Source: Thermodesulfobacteriota bacterium (GTDB lineage Bacteria > Desulfobacterota > DSM-4660 > Desulfatiglandales > Desulfatiglandaceae). Taken from it: a stretch of 7,783 bases of DNA. Location of the stretch: NCBI GenBank assembly GCA_028278625.1, contig JANQDY010000252.1:1-7783 (forward strand), written 5' to 3'. Every line of letters starts with the position of its first letter. Positions within the stretch are counted from its first letter, which is position 1. The position numbers were made by a program, and so were the translations under genes. Below, in pieces: positions 1-6,071 of the stretch. The notes under the pieces are model-generated. The model ran no database searches, was not told where the DNA came from, and worked only from the letters and a program-made list of their open reading frames with translations.

Positions 1-8
1 ATGGCTCG

Positions 9-14
9 CCTCCT
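9..14 (-). promoter_or_regulatory. Shine-Dalgarno AGGAGG of a possible leftward gene starting at the window edge
   Basis: Read on the minus strand, AGGAGG is followed by the six bases CGAGCC and then AT at positions 2-1. The next base lies outside the window. If it reads G on the minus strand, this is an ideally spaced ATG start. A weak promoter-like pair lies upstream at the right distance (35-63). No coding sequence of that gene is visible, so this is only a lead. Confidence 0.3.
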
Positions 15-34
15 ACATTTAAGGTATTTTTCGT

Positions 35-63
35 AGTATGGCGATTTCATGTGAATATTGCAA
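35..63 (-). promoter_or_regulatory. weak sigma-70-like promoter candidate reading out of the window to the left
   Basis: On the minus strand TTGCAA (58-63) and CATACT (35-40) are separated by 17 bp. Each hexamer matches the consensus at four of six positions. It would start a transcript about 25 nt before the Shine-Dalgarno sequence at 9-14. The match is weak enough to be chance in this AT-rich stretch. Confidence 0.25.
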
Positions 64-79
64 GGAAAAATTTTATAAG

Positions 80-424
80 TCACGTTGTAGGGCTAAAAAT
101 TGCATTCCATGCGGAAGAATCGGTGGCTTCACCCGCAACCTCTTGAATCGCTTTGGAAATCATTTCCCTGACCTGGTTGAGATCGGTACAATCATCCTGC
201 CACCAATGTTCTAGAGAATCGTAGCCATCCCAATTTGTTGCGGAATCGTCCCATACCCAGACCACCCGACCCGGATGAATGCCTTTGGCAACACCGATCG
301 GTTCAACGAATATCGGTACCGGTGTTTCCGATGAACAGCTCTGCAGGGCCAGGGAGGGGAAAACCAGCGAGCTTCCAAGAAGAAGTGAATTCTTGATAAA
401 AAAACGACGGCGTGTGAAATCCAT
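80..424 (-). pseudogene. truncated Tat-exported DUF362-like lipoprotein, N-terminal fragment only
   Basis: This 114-residue reading frame begins with a twin-arginine signal (RRRFFIK, residues 5-11), a hydrophobic stretch and a lipobox-like LQSC with Cys30, so the product would be exported folded and probably lipidated. The mature part (PIGVAKGIHPGRVVWVWD, then an ATNWDG segment, WWQDD and an AWNAIF segment near residue 108) resembles, from memory, the start of DUF362 proteins carrying a Tat signal. Those usually run to several hundred residues. Here the resemblance ends at AWNAIF and a stop follows five residues later. None of the three leftward frames in the remaining 79 bases restores the family pattern, so this looks like a 3'-truncated remnant rather than a simple one-base frameshift. 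The ATG is supported by AGAGG (434-438) upstream. The family's function is not established; an association with redox or iron-sulfur proteins is possible. A short standalone protein cannot be excluded. Confidence 0.65.
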
Positions 425-474
425 GGCGGATATCCTCTGGAGATGCGCTAAAATGGACTTCTTTCATATCTCCC

Positions 475-503
475 AATATGTGGTGGTGATGGGGCTCACT
501 CAA
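475..503 (-). promoter_or_regulatory. weak sigma-70-like promoter candidate for the DUF362-like fragment
   Basis: On the minus strand TTGAGT (498-503) and CATATT (475-480) are spaced by 17 bp, with four of six matches each. The position, about 50 nt upstream of the ATG at 424, is sensible. The intergenic stretch 425-577 otherwise shows two small hairpins and no other gene. Confidence 0.3.
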
Positions 504-515
504 AGGAGGAAGTGG

Positions 516-562
516 CTGCTTTAAGAAGCAGGTCTACCGGACAGGCATCCCAATAATTGGGA
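516..562 (-). terminator. two short hairpins after the SHOCT lipoprotein gene, possible 3' end
   Basis: Two inverted repeats lie just past the lipoprotein stop codon: TCCCAA-TAA-TTGGGA (548-562, 6-bp stem) and CTGCTT-TAAG-AAGCAG (516-531, 6-bp stem). Neither is followed by a T-run on the minus strand. They are therefore not classic intrinsic terminators, but could protect a 3' end or assist Rho-dependent termination. Confidence 0.25.
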
Positions 563-577
563 GTTTGTGAGATGAGA

Positions 578-814
578 CTATTCTTCTTTGTCCAGTATCT
601 CCTGCCGCTTTTTGTCATACTCTTCTTGGGTGATGGCTCCTTTGTCCAATGCCTTTTTAAGGTCAATCAACTGCTGACCGGTGGTGGCTTGGTTGCCCGT
701 GCTCTTGACTTGAACCTCTGTTTTGCCCCCGCTGCCAGGCGTGGAACAGCACCCAGCAAAGCCTGCCAGACACAAGATCACGATGGCTATCAAAAGAGTC
801 TTCACCGTTGTCAT
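578..814 (-). CDS. small lipoprotein with C-terminal SHOCT domain
   Basis: This 78-residue protein has a lysine-containing N-terminus, a hydrophobic segment (residues 6-20) and a lipobox-like FAGC with Cys22, so it is probably a lipid-anchored envelope protein. A Gly/Ser/Thr-rich linker follows (about 24-46). Residues 46-75 (QQLIDLKKALDKGAITQEEY and onward) match the SHOCT pattern: a short helical pair with the L..L...G.IT..EY...K..IL signature, usually thought to mediate oligomerisation or anchoring. I chose this ATG over one seven codons upstream because GGGAGG precedes it at normal spacing. The gene is monocistronic in appearance, with its own consensus promoter at 907-935 and a long leader containing a hairpin. 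The partner and cellular role are unknown. The SHOCT assignment is by eye but the motif is clear. Confidence 0.85.
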   Translation of the reverse strand: MTTVKTLLIAIVILCLAGFAGCCSTPGSGGKTEVQVKSTGNQATTGQQLIDLKKALDKGAITQEEYDKKRQEILDKEE

Positions 815-854
815 TATCTTTTCCTCCCAATGCACAGAATTAACGCACCATAGA

Positions 855-886
855 GCCTGTTACGGGTCCTTGTCCCCTGAACAGGC
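855..886 (-). promoter_or_regulatory. hairpin in the 5' leader of the SHOCT lipoprotein mRNA
   Basis: GCCTGTT (855-861) pairs with AACAGGC (880-886), and an inner GGG/CCC can extend the stem across a small internal loop. The structure sits in the roughly 85-nt untranslated leader predicted from the promoter at 907-935, upstream of the Shine-Dalgarno sequence. On the opposite strand the hairpin is followed by CGCC and a T-rich tract, so it could also stop rightward antisense transcripts. Confidence 0.4.
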
Positions 887-906
887 GCCTTTGTTTTTTG
901 CGCGAC

Positions 907-935
907 ATTATAGGAAAGACGGTCTTTGCTGTCAA
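907..935 (-). promoter_or_regulatory. exact-consensus sigma-70 promoter with a palindromic spacer, for the SHOCT lipoprotein
   Basis: On the minus strand TTGACA (930-935) and TATAAT (907-912) are both exact consensus hexamers separated by the optimal 17 bp. Transcription would start near position 900, giving a leader of about 85 nt before the ATG at 814. The spacer is largely filled by the 13-bp palindrome AAAGACGGTCTTT (915-927). A bound regulator there would directly block polymerase, so a strong, repressible promoter is the simplest reading. Confidence 0.8.
915..927. promoter_or_regulatory. candidate operator, 13-bp palindrome between -35 and -10
   Basis: AAAGAC-G-GTCTTT is a perfect inverted repeat of six-base arms around one central base, lying wholly inside the 17-bp promoter spacer. 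Its position is typical for repressor sites or MerR-type sites, although MerR promoters usually have longer 19-20 bp spacers. No regulator that would bind it is identifiable in this window. Confidence 0.5.
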
Positions 936-944
936 TCAATTGGT

Positions 945-967
945 ATGGGGATTCTGCGGGCCCCCAT
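945..967 (-). terminator. weak hairpin after the PP-loop gene, possible operon end
   Basis: ATGGGG (945-950) and CCCCAT (962-967) can form a 6-bp GC-rich stem with an 11-nt loop, starting 25 nt past the stop codon of the PP-loop gene. There is no T-run after it on the minus strand, so intrinsic termination would be inefficient. The next promoter begins within ten bases. Confidence 0.25.
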
Positions 968-991
968 TTGAAATACGGGAGAGAAGATCTT

Positions 992-1807
992 TTAGAAATA
1001 CTTGCCCAGGTATTCATCCCGCCCCATATCAGACCATGTTGAATCATTGGGAAATAAATGGGATTTTTGGGTGTATTCAAAAAGTTGATCGTAGTCGAAA
1101 CCGTTTCCCACGTTTTTGTAGTATTTTTCAAGCAGTCGCTTCGGCCGTTGATCCCCAAACCTGCAAGGGGTTTTAAGTGTTGGAATGCCAATTTTACCAA
1201 CCGTATGTTCAATGTCGATCCCGTTATACCGTACCAACGGCCTGAAAACAGTGTAGCCTTCTTTCATCTTGAGAAGCGTCTGGAAACGTTGCATGGTTTC
1301 CATCCTTCGCACCTCATTTGCCTTTTGCTGGTCTTCATTGACTTCCCCCAAAAAGCGCGTCAACGTCATCTCAATTACATAGCTCACCAGATCCCAAAGG
1401 CTGTAACTGGTGATGATGACAACATTGTCCCAGGCTTTCACATTCTCTGACATGAAACCCCGCAGCATTTTTTTTCGAACGGACTGGCATTTAAGACATG
1501 GTTTTTCCTCGGTTTCAAGGATCTCATCCGATTCCTTCGGCGTGTGCCAAACCGGACGAATGCCCCTTGCTTCCCAGTAGGATGAAATCCGCTCATTCTC
1601 TTCCCGGTCGTACCGATGTACCGGATATGCGCCCACGTGGGACTGAAAACTGAAACCGAATTCCTCTCCAGCTTTCAACATCAAATACATGGCCAATGAG
1701 GAGTCTTTCCCCGCTGAAAAGAGAAAGAATATTTCTTTGTTGGTGAAGTTGTTAAGCATCGATGCATGTGCTGATTTCCACTCTCCATAATCTATTTCTT
1801 TGGTCAT
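992..1807 (-). CDS. TtcA-like PP-loop ATPase / putative sulfur transferase with three cysteines
   Basis: This 271-residue cytoplasmic protein belongs to the adenine-nucleotide alpha-hydrolase (PP-loop) superfamily, whose members adenylate a substrate before attack by sulfur or an amine. The ATP-binding loop FSAGKDS is at residues 30-36 (the usual second Gly is Ala). CLKC (Cys104, Cys107) followed by a basic segment, and a later TPC (Cys215), match the spacing of the three cluster-binding cysteines in TtcA-type tRNA 2-thiocytidine synthases, so a [4Fe-4S] cluster is plausible. The GHHxDD segment typical of TtcA is replaced by SYSLWDL (134-140), which argues for a divergent substrate. I chose ATG at 1807 over an in-frame GTG at 1831 because a purine-rich GGGAAAG precedes it and the GTG has no Shine-Dalgarno. 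It is the last gene of the leftward operon, 36 nt after the enolase-family gene. Family is firm; the reaction is not known. Confidence 0.8.
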   Translation of the reverse strand: MTKEIDYGEWKSAHASMLNNFTNKEIFFLFSAGKDSSLAMYLMLKAGEEFGFSFQSHVGAYPVHRYDREENERISSYWEARGIRPVWHTPKESDEILETEEKPCLKCQSVRKKMLRGFMSENVKAWDNVVIITSYSLWDLVSYVIEMTLTRFLGEVNEDQQKANEVRRMETMQRFQTLLKMKEGYTVFRPLVRYNGIDIEHTVGKIGIPTLKTPCRFGDQRPKRLLEKYYKNVGNGFDYDQLFEYTQKSHLFPNDSTWSDMGRDEYLGKYF

Positions 1808-1843
1808 TTTGTCTTTCCCGGGTAATGGCACTGATCGCAGATA

Positions 1844-2992
1844 TCAGGGCGCTTTTGCTGTAATGATTGAAGATACGGCCAGCTCCTTCAGGTTTCTTTC
1901 ATTCACATGGACCCCAAGCCCATATCCCCCAAGGGGTCCGGCTCTCCCTTCAGGGCCGAAACTCACATTTTCCGTGGTGGTGTTTTCCTTTAACAGAAAG
2001 CGGTCATAGGAGCCATCGAAATTTACCGCGTCCTTTGACAGCAAACACAAGGCCCTGCCGGCCGCGGAGAGTATTCCGGATTCTCCAAGGGTGCATCCGA
2101 TTTGAAAGGAAAGGGGACTCTTCCGAATGGCGTCGATCATCTGAAAGGCCCTGCGGTATCCGCCGCTCCTGCAGAGTTTGATGTTGATCATTTGGTAAAA
2201 GCCCTCTTCCATGATGTGCTCCACGTCCATGAGGGTGGGCGCGGATTCGCATGCCATCAGTGTGATTCCCTTTTCAAAGAGCGCATCCGCAAACTCACGA
2301 AAACCCGGAGCATCTCTTTTGAGTGGTTCCTCCACAATGTCCACACCGTGTTCTATGATTATCGGTAGATGCTTAAACGCGAGTTGGCGATCCCATATTC
2401 CGTTCGGGTCGATTCGCAACTCACAGCCGTTTCCCAATCCCGATACCACCGTTTCAAGTGTGCGCCGGTTCTGATCATGGTTGCTCCCCATCTTTACTCT
2501 CACCCGCTTGATGCCCAGTGCCTTTATCCAGCCACAGAACATTGAAATCCGATTCCGGTCACCCAGGGGAACCGGGGCTCCATAATGCACCACATCCGTC
2601 AGATGCGTCCTGGGGAAATACTCGACCACGGATTTCCTCTCCACTTTCCCCAGCATATCCAGTAGCGCCATTTCCAATGCGCAGATGGCGGCATTGTGGT
2701 GTTTTTTGCCGGGAAAGATATCCACAAAATCCCAGATCCGTGATATGTCACCGAGTTCCCATGGAAATAAAGGGTCGGCTGTGAAGTGCAAAACATCCCT
2801 TATGACACTTTCAGGGGTTTCGCCGGTGACTGACGCGATCGGGATACCCTCTCCATAACCCCGGATGGATGGATTTTCCCCCACCAGTTCCAGAATAACG
2901 GTTTGGGACATGAGCCCTTTCCTTATGGATAGAGAGAATTCACCGCTAAAGGGCAATGCCAGATGATAAAGATTCAATTTTTTGATTCGCAT
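1844..2992 (-). CDS. enolase-superfamily enzyme, muconate-lactonizing/dipeptide-epimerase-like
   Basis: This 382-residue protein has the N-terminal capping domain (about 1-130, with the VTGET motif) and the catalytic barrel of the MLE-type enolase superfamily, which abstract a proton alpha to a carboxylate using a metal. Visible landmarks are RVKMG (Arg165, Lys167; usually KxK), IDPNG (Asp195, first metal ligand), VEEP (Glu221, second ligand), NIKL (Lys272, second acid/base) and GESGILSAAGR (303-313). At the third-ligand position, where the family has ADES, this protein reads ACES (Cys248). The GES..LSAAGR and DGSYDR signatures recall an uncharacterised MLE-like branch rather than classical Ala-Glu epimerases; this is from memory. 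ATG at 2992 has TTGAGG nine bases upstream; an ATG ten codons earlier lacks one. It overlaps the kinase 3' end by 47 nt. Racemase, epimerase, cycloisomerase or dehydratase activity all remain possible. Confidence 0.85.
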   Translation of the reverse strand: MRIKKLNLYHLALPFSGEFSLSIRKGLMSQTVILELVGENPSIRGYGEGIPIASVTGETPESVIRDVLHFTADPLFPWELGDISRIWDFVDIFPGKKHHNAAICALEMALLDMLGKVERKSVVEYFPRTHLTDVVHYGAPVPLGDRNRISMFCGWIKALGIKRVRVKMGSNHDQNRRTLETVVSGLGNGCELRIDPNGIWDRQLAFKHLPIIIEHGVDIVEEPLKRDAPGFREFADALFEKGITLMACESAPTLMDVEHIMEEGFYQMINIKLCRSGGYRRAFQMIDAIRKSPLSFQIGCTLGESGILSAAGRALCLLSKDAVNFDGSYDRFLLKENTTTENVSFGPEGRAGPLGGYGLGVHVNERNLKELAVSSIITAKAP

Positions 2993-4973
2993 ATATTTGG
3001 TCCTCAACGCTTTTTGGGACATCCGCGGGTTTGGTTGGCAAAGTCAGGAAAAAAGAGGTGCCCACTTCCTCTTTGCTTTTCACTTCCACGCTTCCGCCGT
3101 GGTCCTGCATGTTTTTATGGGCGACAAAGAGTCCCAATCCCGTACCTTTGTGAAGTCTGCTTTTGTGTTTTGTGGTGAAATAGGGGTCAAAAATCTTGTC
3201 CAGTCTGGATTCGGGAATACCGACGCCGTTGTCTTTGATCTCTATTTGAATGCTCTCCGTGCCGCCGGCCCTTGCGACCAGTTTCGTTGAGATTACGATC
3301 CTGCCCCTTTCAGGGGTGAATTCCACCGCATTGGAGAGCAAGTTCAGAATCACCTCTTTCATTTTTTCTCTGTCCATCCATGCCAGCCCGATGTCCGGGC
3401 CATATTGTCTTGCCACTTCAATGTTTTTTGCATTGCTTTCCGGTGAAATGAGGAGCACCATTTTGTCCATCAGACCGTGAATATCATTGAACTCAAAACG
3501 GGATTTCCTAGTTTTAACAAGGTCGAGCAACTCAGTGATCAGATTGTTCACCCGAGCCGTTTCTTCGAGTGCGAGCTTATGAAATTCTTCCCTGAACTCC
3601 TTGTCGTCGTATTTATGGGGCAGCATTTGAAGAAAGGTGCCGATGGCTGTCATGGGATTTTTGATTTCGTGGGCCAGGCGCGCCGCCAGATTGCCCAGAA
3701 AAGAGAATTTTTCCGCGCGGCTCAATAGGGCATGGGATCTTTTCAGTTCGGCCATCTGCTGATTCAACCTGCTGTAGAGCTTGGCGTTTTCAAGGGCAAT
3801 GGCGATCTGGGACGAGAAAATTTCCATGGTGTCTCGTACCTCCTTGGGCACACCGGTTCCGTCGGCCGCATCCGTCGCGATGACGCCGATGACCTTTGAT
3901 CGGGTGATCAGAGGAACCACATATACTGAAGTCGGTTTGCCCAGATTCAATATGATGTTTCCCCGTCTCAGTTTTGAATCTTTCACCTGTGGAACATATT
4001 CCGATTTTCCGGTATTGGCCACCCGGGCGATGATGTTGCTGACGCGATTCATGGGGACTTTGTAGTTTTTCACCTCCTCGGGGACGCTCCCTTCAAACCC
4101 AATGCTGTGAATGTATTCAAGATGATCTCCGTCTTCGGTGACAAGCATGATCAGGGCGCGTTCAAGTCTGCACACCTTTGAAAGGATGTTCAGGATGAGC
4201 GTCAGCAACTGTGGGAGATCCAGGATGGAAAGGATCGCTTTTCCCGTATCCTGAATGGCCACCAACTGCTTGATTTTCTGGTTAAGTTCCACATTGAGAC
4301 GGTAGACTTCCTCGTATTTCTGTTCAATGAGTTCCTTGTCCTTTTCCTGTTCCGCGATAATGTCTTTGAGCATGGTTCTGGAGGAAAAAAACCTGGAAAC
4401 GTACTCCCTGATCCTGTTTTGAAAGGGGAGAATGATATGGTATTCGCAGTAGGGATCTCCCTGGAAATGGCAACAGACTTCTTTCAATCTTATGGGCATG
4501 CCCAGCCAGATCGTGGGCATGAATGTATAGATGGCCTGGTTATATAAGCAAATGTCTTTTGACAGCACCATGGCTGAATCCCAGTGAAGACGGATGACGG
4601 CTTTTCCGCGATCGAAACTCGTCAGTTCCACCCGTTTGCTTCGATTGAATTTGTCGTTGATTTTCTGGACGTGTTTGAACCCGGTTTTTGAGGACCAGAA
4701 AGCCTTTACAAAGATCTTCTGGATATAGCCCAATGAGACCTTTTCCACCGCGAATCTTCCAATATGGTATGCGGCGTTATGGTCGTTGAGTTTCCGTTTA
4801 GCCCTTTCGAAAAGGCTGACCACCACTTCCGTTGAAACCCAATTGTTTGAATCGCACAGAAAATCGATGGGATCATCAAGGACGTCGATTTCGGGATGGA
4901 GATTTCCCACAAGCCCATGCAGGTTCTGCACGTGATTCGCTTTCAGGTACTCAAAAATCGGTTTGATATTCAT
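2946..4973 (-). CDS. hybrid-input sensor histidine kinase: V4R-like domain, GAF, HisKA, HATPase
   Basis: This 675-residue kinase shows no clear membrane segment and is probably cytoplasmic. Residues 1-185 look like a V4R-type small-molecule domain, ending in CCHFQGDPYC (167-176), the usual C..GDP.C signature. A coiled coil (about 200-240) leads to a GAF domain (about 243-398, ending in the ALENAKLY helix). HisKA carries HEIKNP with the phosphorylated His435. The ATPase domain has the N-box Asn548, DNGVGIP (581-587), FDPYFTTK (595-602) and GTGLGL (610-615), all intact. This arrangement resembles NtrB/ZraS-type kinases that feed NtrC-type regulators, and one such regulator lies divergently at 6283. 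ATG at 4973 overlaps the acyltransferase TGA as ATGA, indicating translational coupling; an in-frame ATG seven codons upstream lacks a Shine-Dalgarno. A tail of about 25 residues after the ATPase overlaps the next gene. The ligand is unknown. Confidence 0.92.
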   Translation of the reverse strand: MNIKPIFEYLKANHVQNLHGLVGNLHPEIDVLDDPIDFLCDSNNWVSTEVVVSLFERAKRKLNDHNAAYHIGRFAVEKVSLGYIQKIFVKAFWSSKTGFKHVQKINDKFNRSKRVELTSFDRGKAVIRLHWDSAMVLSKDICLYNQAIYTFMPTIWLGMPIRLKEVCCHFQGDPYCEYHIILPFQNRIREYVSRFFSSRTMLKDIIAEQEKDKELIEQKYEEVYRLNVELNQKIKQLVAIQDTGKAILSILDLPQLLTLILNILSKVCRLERALIMLVTEDGDHLEYIHSIGFEGSVPEEVKNYKVPMNRVSNIIARVANTGKSEYVPQVKDSKLRRGNIILNLGKPTSVYVVPLITRSKVIGVIATDAADGTGVPKEVRDTMEIFSSQIAIALENAKLYSRLNQQMAELKRSHALLSRAEKFSFLGNLAARLAHEIKNPMTAIGTFLQMLPHKYDDKEFREEFHKLALEETARVNNLITELLDLVKTRKSRFEFNDIHGLMDKMVLLISPESNAKNIEVARQYGPDIGLAWMDREKMKEVILNLLSNAVEFTPERGRIVISTKLVARAGGTESIQIEIKDNGVGIPESRLDKIFDPYFTTKHKSRLHKGTGLGLFVAHKNMQDHGGSVEVKSKEEVGTSFFLTLPTKPADVPKSVEDQIYANQKIESLSSGIAL

Positions 4974-6004
4974 GCAGCTTGTTTGCTTTTCCATGCCAAT
5001 GGGGACTGTTCAAAAATCGTACGTGGCGCCTTTCCGAAAAACGGATAGAGAATGGAAGGACGACGCATTCCCGATTCCGTTCCGATCATAATTTCATCTT
5101 CCTTATCGCCAATGGAAAAATATTTCTTCCACTGATACCACTGCTCCGGATTTGTGTAAATGGATCTTTCGAGGAATTTCAAAAGCGCTTCCCCCGTTGA
5201 AATATCATTGGAACGATTTAACTGAGATTTCATTTGGGCCACATCTACTACTCTGAGTTCATACTTGCTCAAATGATGCCGGTGGATGACACTGAAAACC
5301 ACTTGGGCTCCGGTTCTTTTCTGAATCACGTTAATGGTTCTGTCAAGACCGGTCAATCTTCCCAAGAATGAGAGGGTTTGCTTGGGAGATGGCCGCCACT
5401 CTTCAATTTCGTCACACTGGGTGATCAGGACCCTGTTTTCACGCAATTCCCTCCCAGCGGATTTCAGGATGCCCCCTTCCTTTGTGCCATCGATGAGTCT
5501 TATGCCGTATCGTTTGGCTTGGGCGTAGACTTTCCGTTTTAGTTGCGGTGTCTTGAATTTTGCAATCATGCTGACGTCAAACCCTTTTGCAGCCAAAAGG
5601 GTTGGTATGAATTCAATGGCACCATAGTGGCCCGTCACAAGGAGAACGCCGGTTCCTTTTTTTAGGGCCAGGCGCAGCTTGAACAAATCATCGTCGCTGA
5701 TGTGCTTGTTCAAAAACCGGATTGCCTTTTCCGGCTTTTCGTAAGCGATGAAAAGCTTTTCATAATAGTGGCTGTAGATGCCCTTGAAAACCCGTTTAAT
5801 CACTTTCGGGATATCGCCCTTTCTCCTTTCCGGACCAACGCCTTCCAATACGGCAAGCGTAATGCGCTCTTTTTCATTTCTGTGTAAGAAATAGTAAAGG
5901 GCACCAAAGCAGAAGACCAATACTCTCGTGACGTGCCAGCCGAACATGGTGTAGAGAAACATGTTAAATCTAGACTGCAAAAAACGACTCAGATCCTTCT
6001 TCAT
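4970..6004 (-). CDS. LpxL/HtrB-family (lipid A-type) acyltransferase
   Basis: This 344-residue enzyme has an N-terminal hydrophobic anchor (about residues 14-40) and the lysophospholipid/lipid A acyltransferase fold. The catalytic HX4E motif is GHYGAIEF with His126 and Glu131. The family's C-terminal PEQWYQWKKY (286-295) is present. Family members transfer an acyl chain from ACP to a lipid A precursor or another envelope lipid on the inner face of the inner membrane. About 45 residues follow the usual end, which is somewhat long. Start choice is firm: GGAGG precedes the ATG by seven bases. It is the first gene of the leftward operon, with an extended -10 at 6038-6046, and overlaps the kinase start by four bases. 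Similar acyltransferases also occur in aryl-polyene and other envelope lipid clusters, so the acceptor need not be lipid A. Confidence 0.9.
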   Translation of the reverse strand: MKKDLSRFLQSRFNMFLYTMFGWHVTRVLVFCFGALYYFLHRNEKERITLAVLEGVGPERRKGDIPKVIKRVFKGIYSHYYEKLFIAYEKPEKAIRFLNKHISDDDLFKLRLALKKGTGVLLVTGHYGAIEFIPTLLAAKGFDVSMIAKFKTPQLKRKVYAQAKRYGIRLIDGTKEGGILKSAGRELRENRVLITQCDEIEEWRPSPKQTLSFLGRLTGLDRTINVIQKRTGAQVVFSVIHRHHLSKYELRVVDVAQMKSQLNRSNDISTGEALLKFLERSIYTNPEQWYQWKKYFSIGDKEDEIMIGTESGMRRPSILYPFFGKAPRTIFEQSPLAWKSKQAA

Positions 6005-6037
6005 GATAAAGCCTCCGTTTCAGTTCTCAATAATAAA

Positions 6038-6046
6038 ATCATATCA
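6038..6046 (-). promoter_or_regulatory. extended -10 promoter candidate of the leftward operon
   Basis: On the minus strand TGATATGAT combines a TG extension with TATGAT (five of six matches to TATAAT). Transcription would start near 6031, about 26 nt before the acyltransferase ATG. There is no good -35 hexamer at 17 bp, which is tolerated by extended -10 promoters. The dyad TTTGTACAAA lies at 6062-6071, overlapping the -35 zone. Confidence 0.5.
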
Positions 6047-6061
6047 CCAGAATATGGCCCA

Positions 6062-6071
6062 TTTGTACAAA
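6062..6071. promoter_or_regulatory. TGTACA dyad in the divergent promoter region, candidate operator
   Basis: TTTGTACAAA is a perfect 10-bp palindrome placed at the -35 region of the leftward operon. A related TTGTACAT occurs at 6181-6188, within the rightward promoter candidate. Two similar dyads flanking a divergent control region could be binding sites of one regulator, but the sites are short and could be chance. Confidence 0.25.

Noticed and set aside
3..50. Short leftward frame beginning MKSPYYEKYLKCRRRA and running off the window
   Set aside because: It has no Shine-Dalgarno, only 16 visible codons and no family I recognise. The AGGAGG at 9-14 suggests the true start lies outside the window.
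303..503. Leftward 66-codon frame with a His-rich start overlapping the DUF362-like fragment
   Set aside because: It lies in another frame over the signal-peptide region of the fragment, has no properly spaced Shine-Dalgarno and shows no coding character.
814..1212. Long leftward open frame across the PP-loop gene's 3' half and the following intergenic region
   Set aside because: It overlaps the well-supported PP-loop gene in another frame, has no recognisable motif, and would run through the consensus promoter at 907-935.
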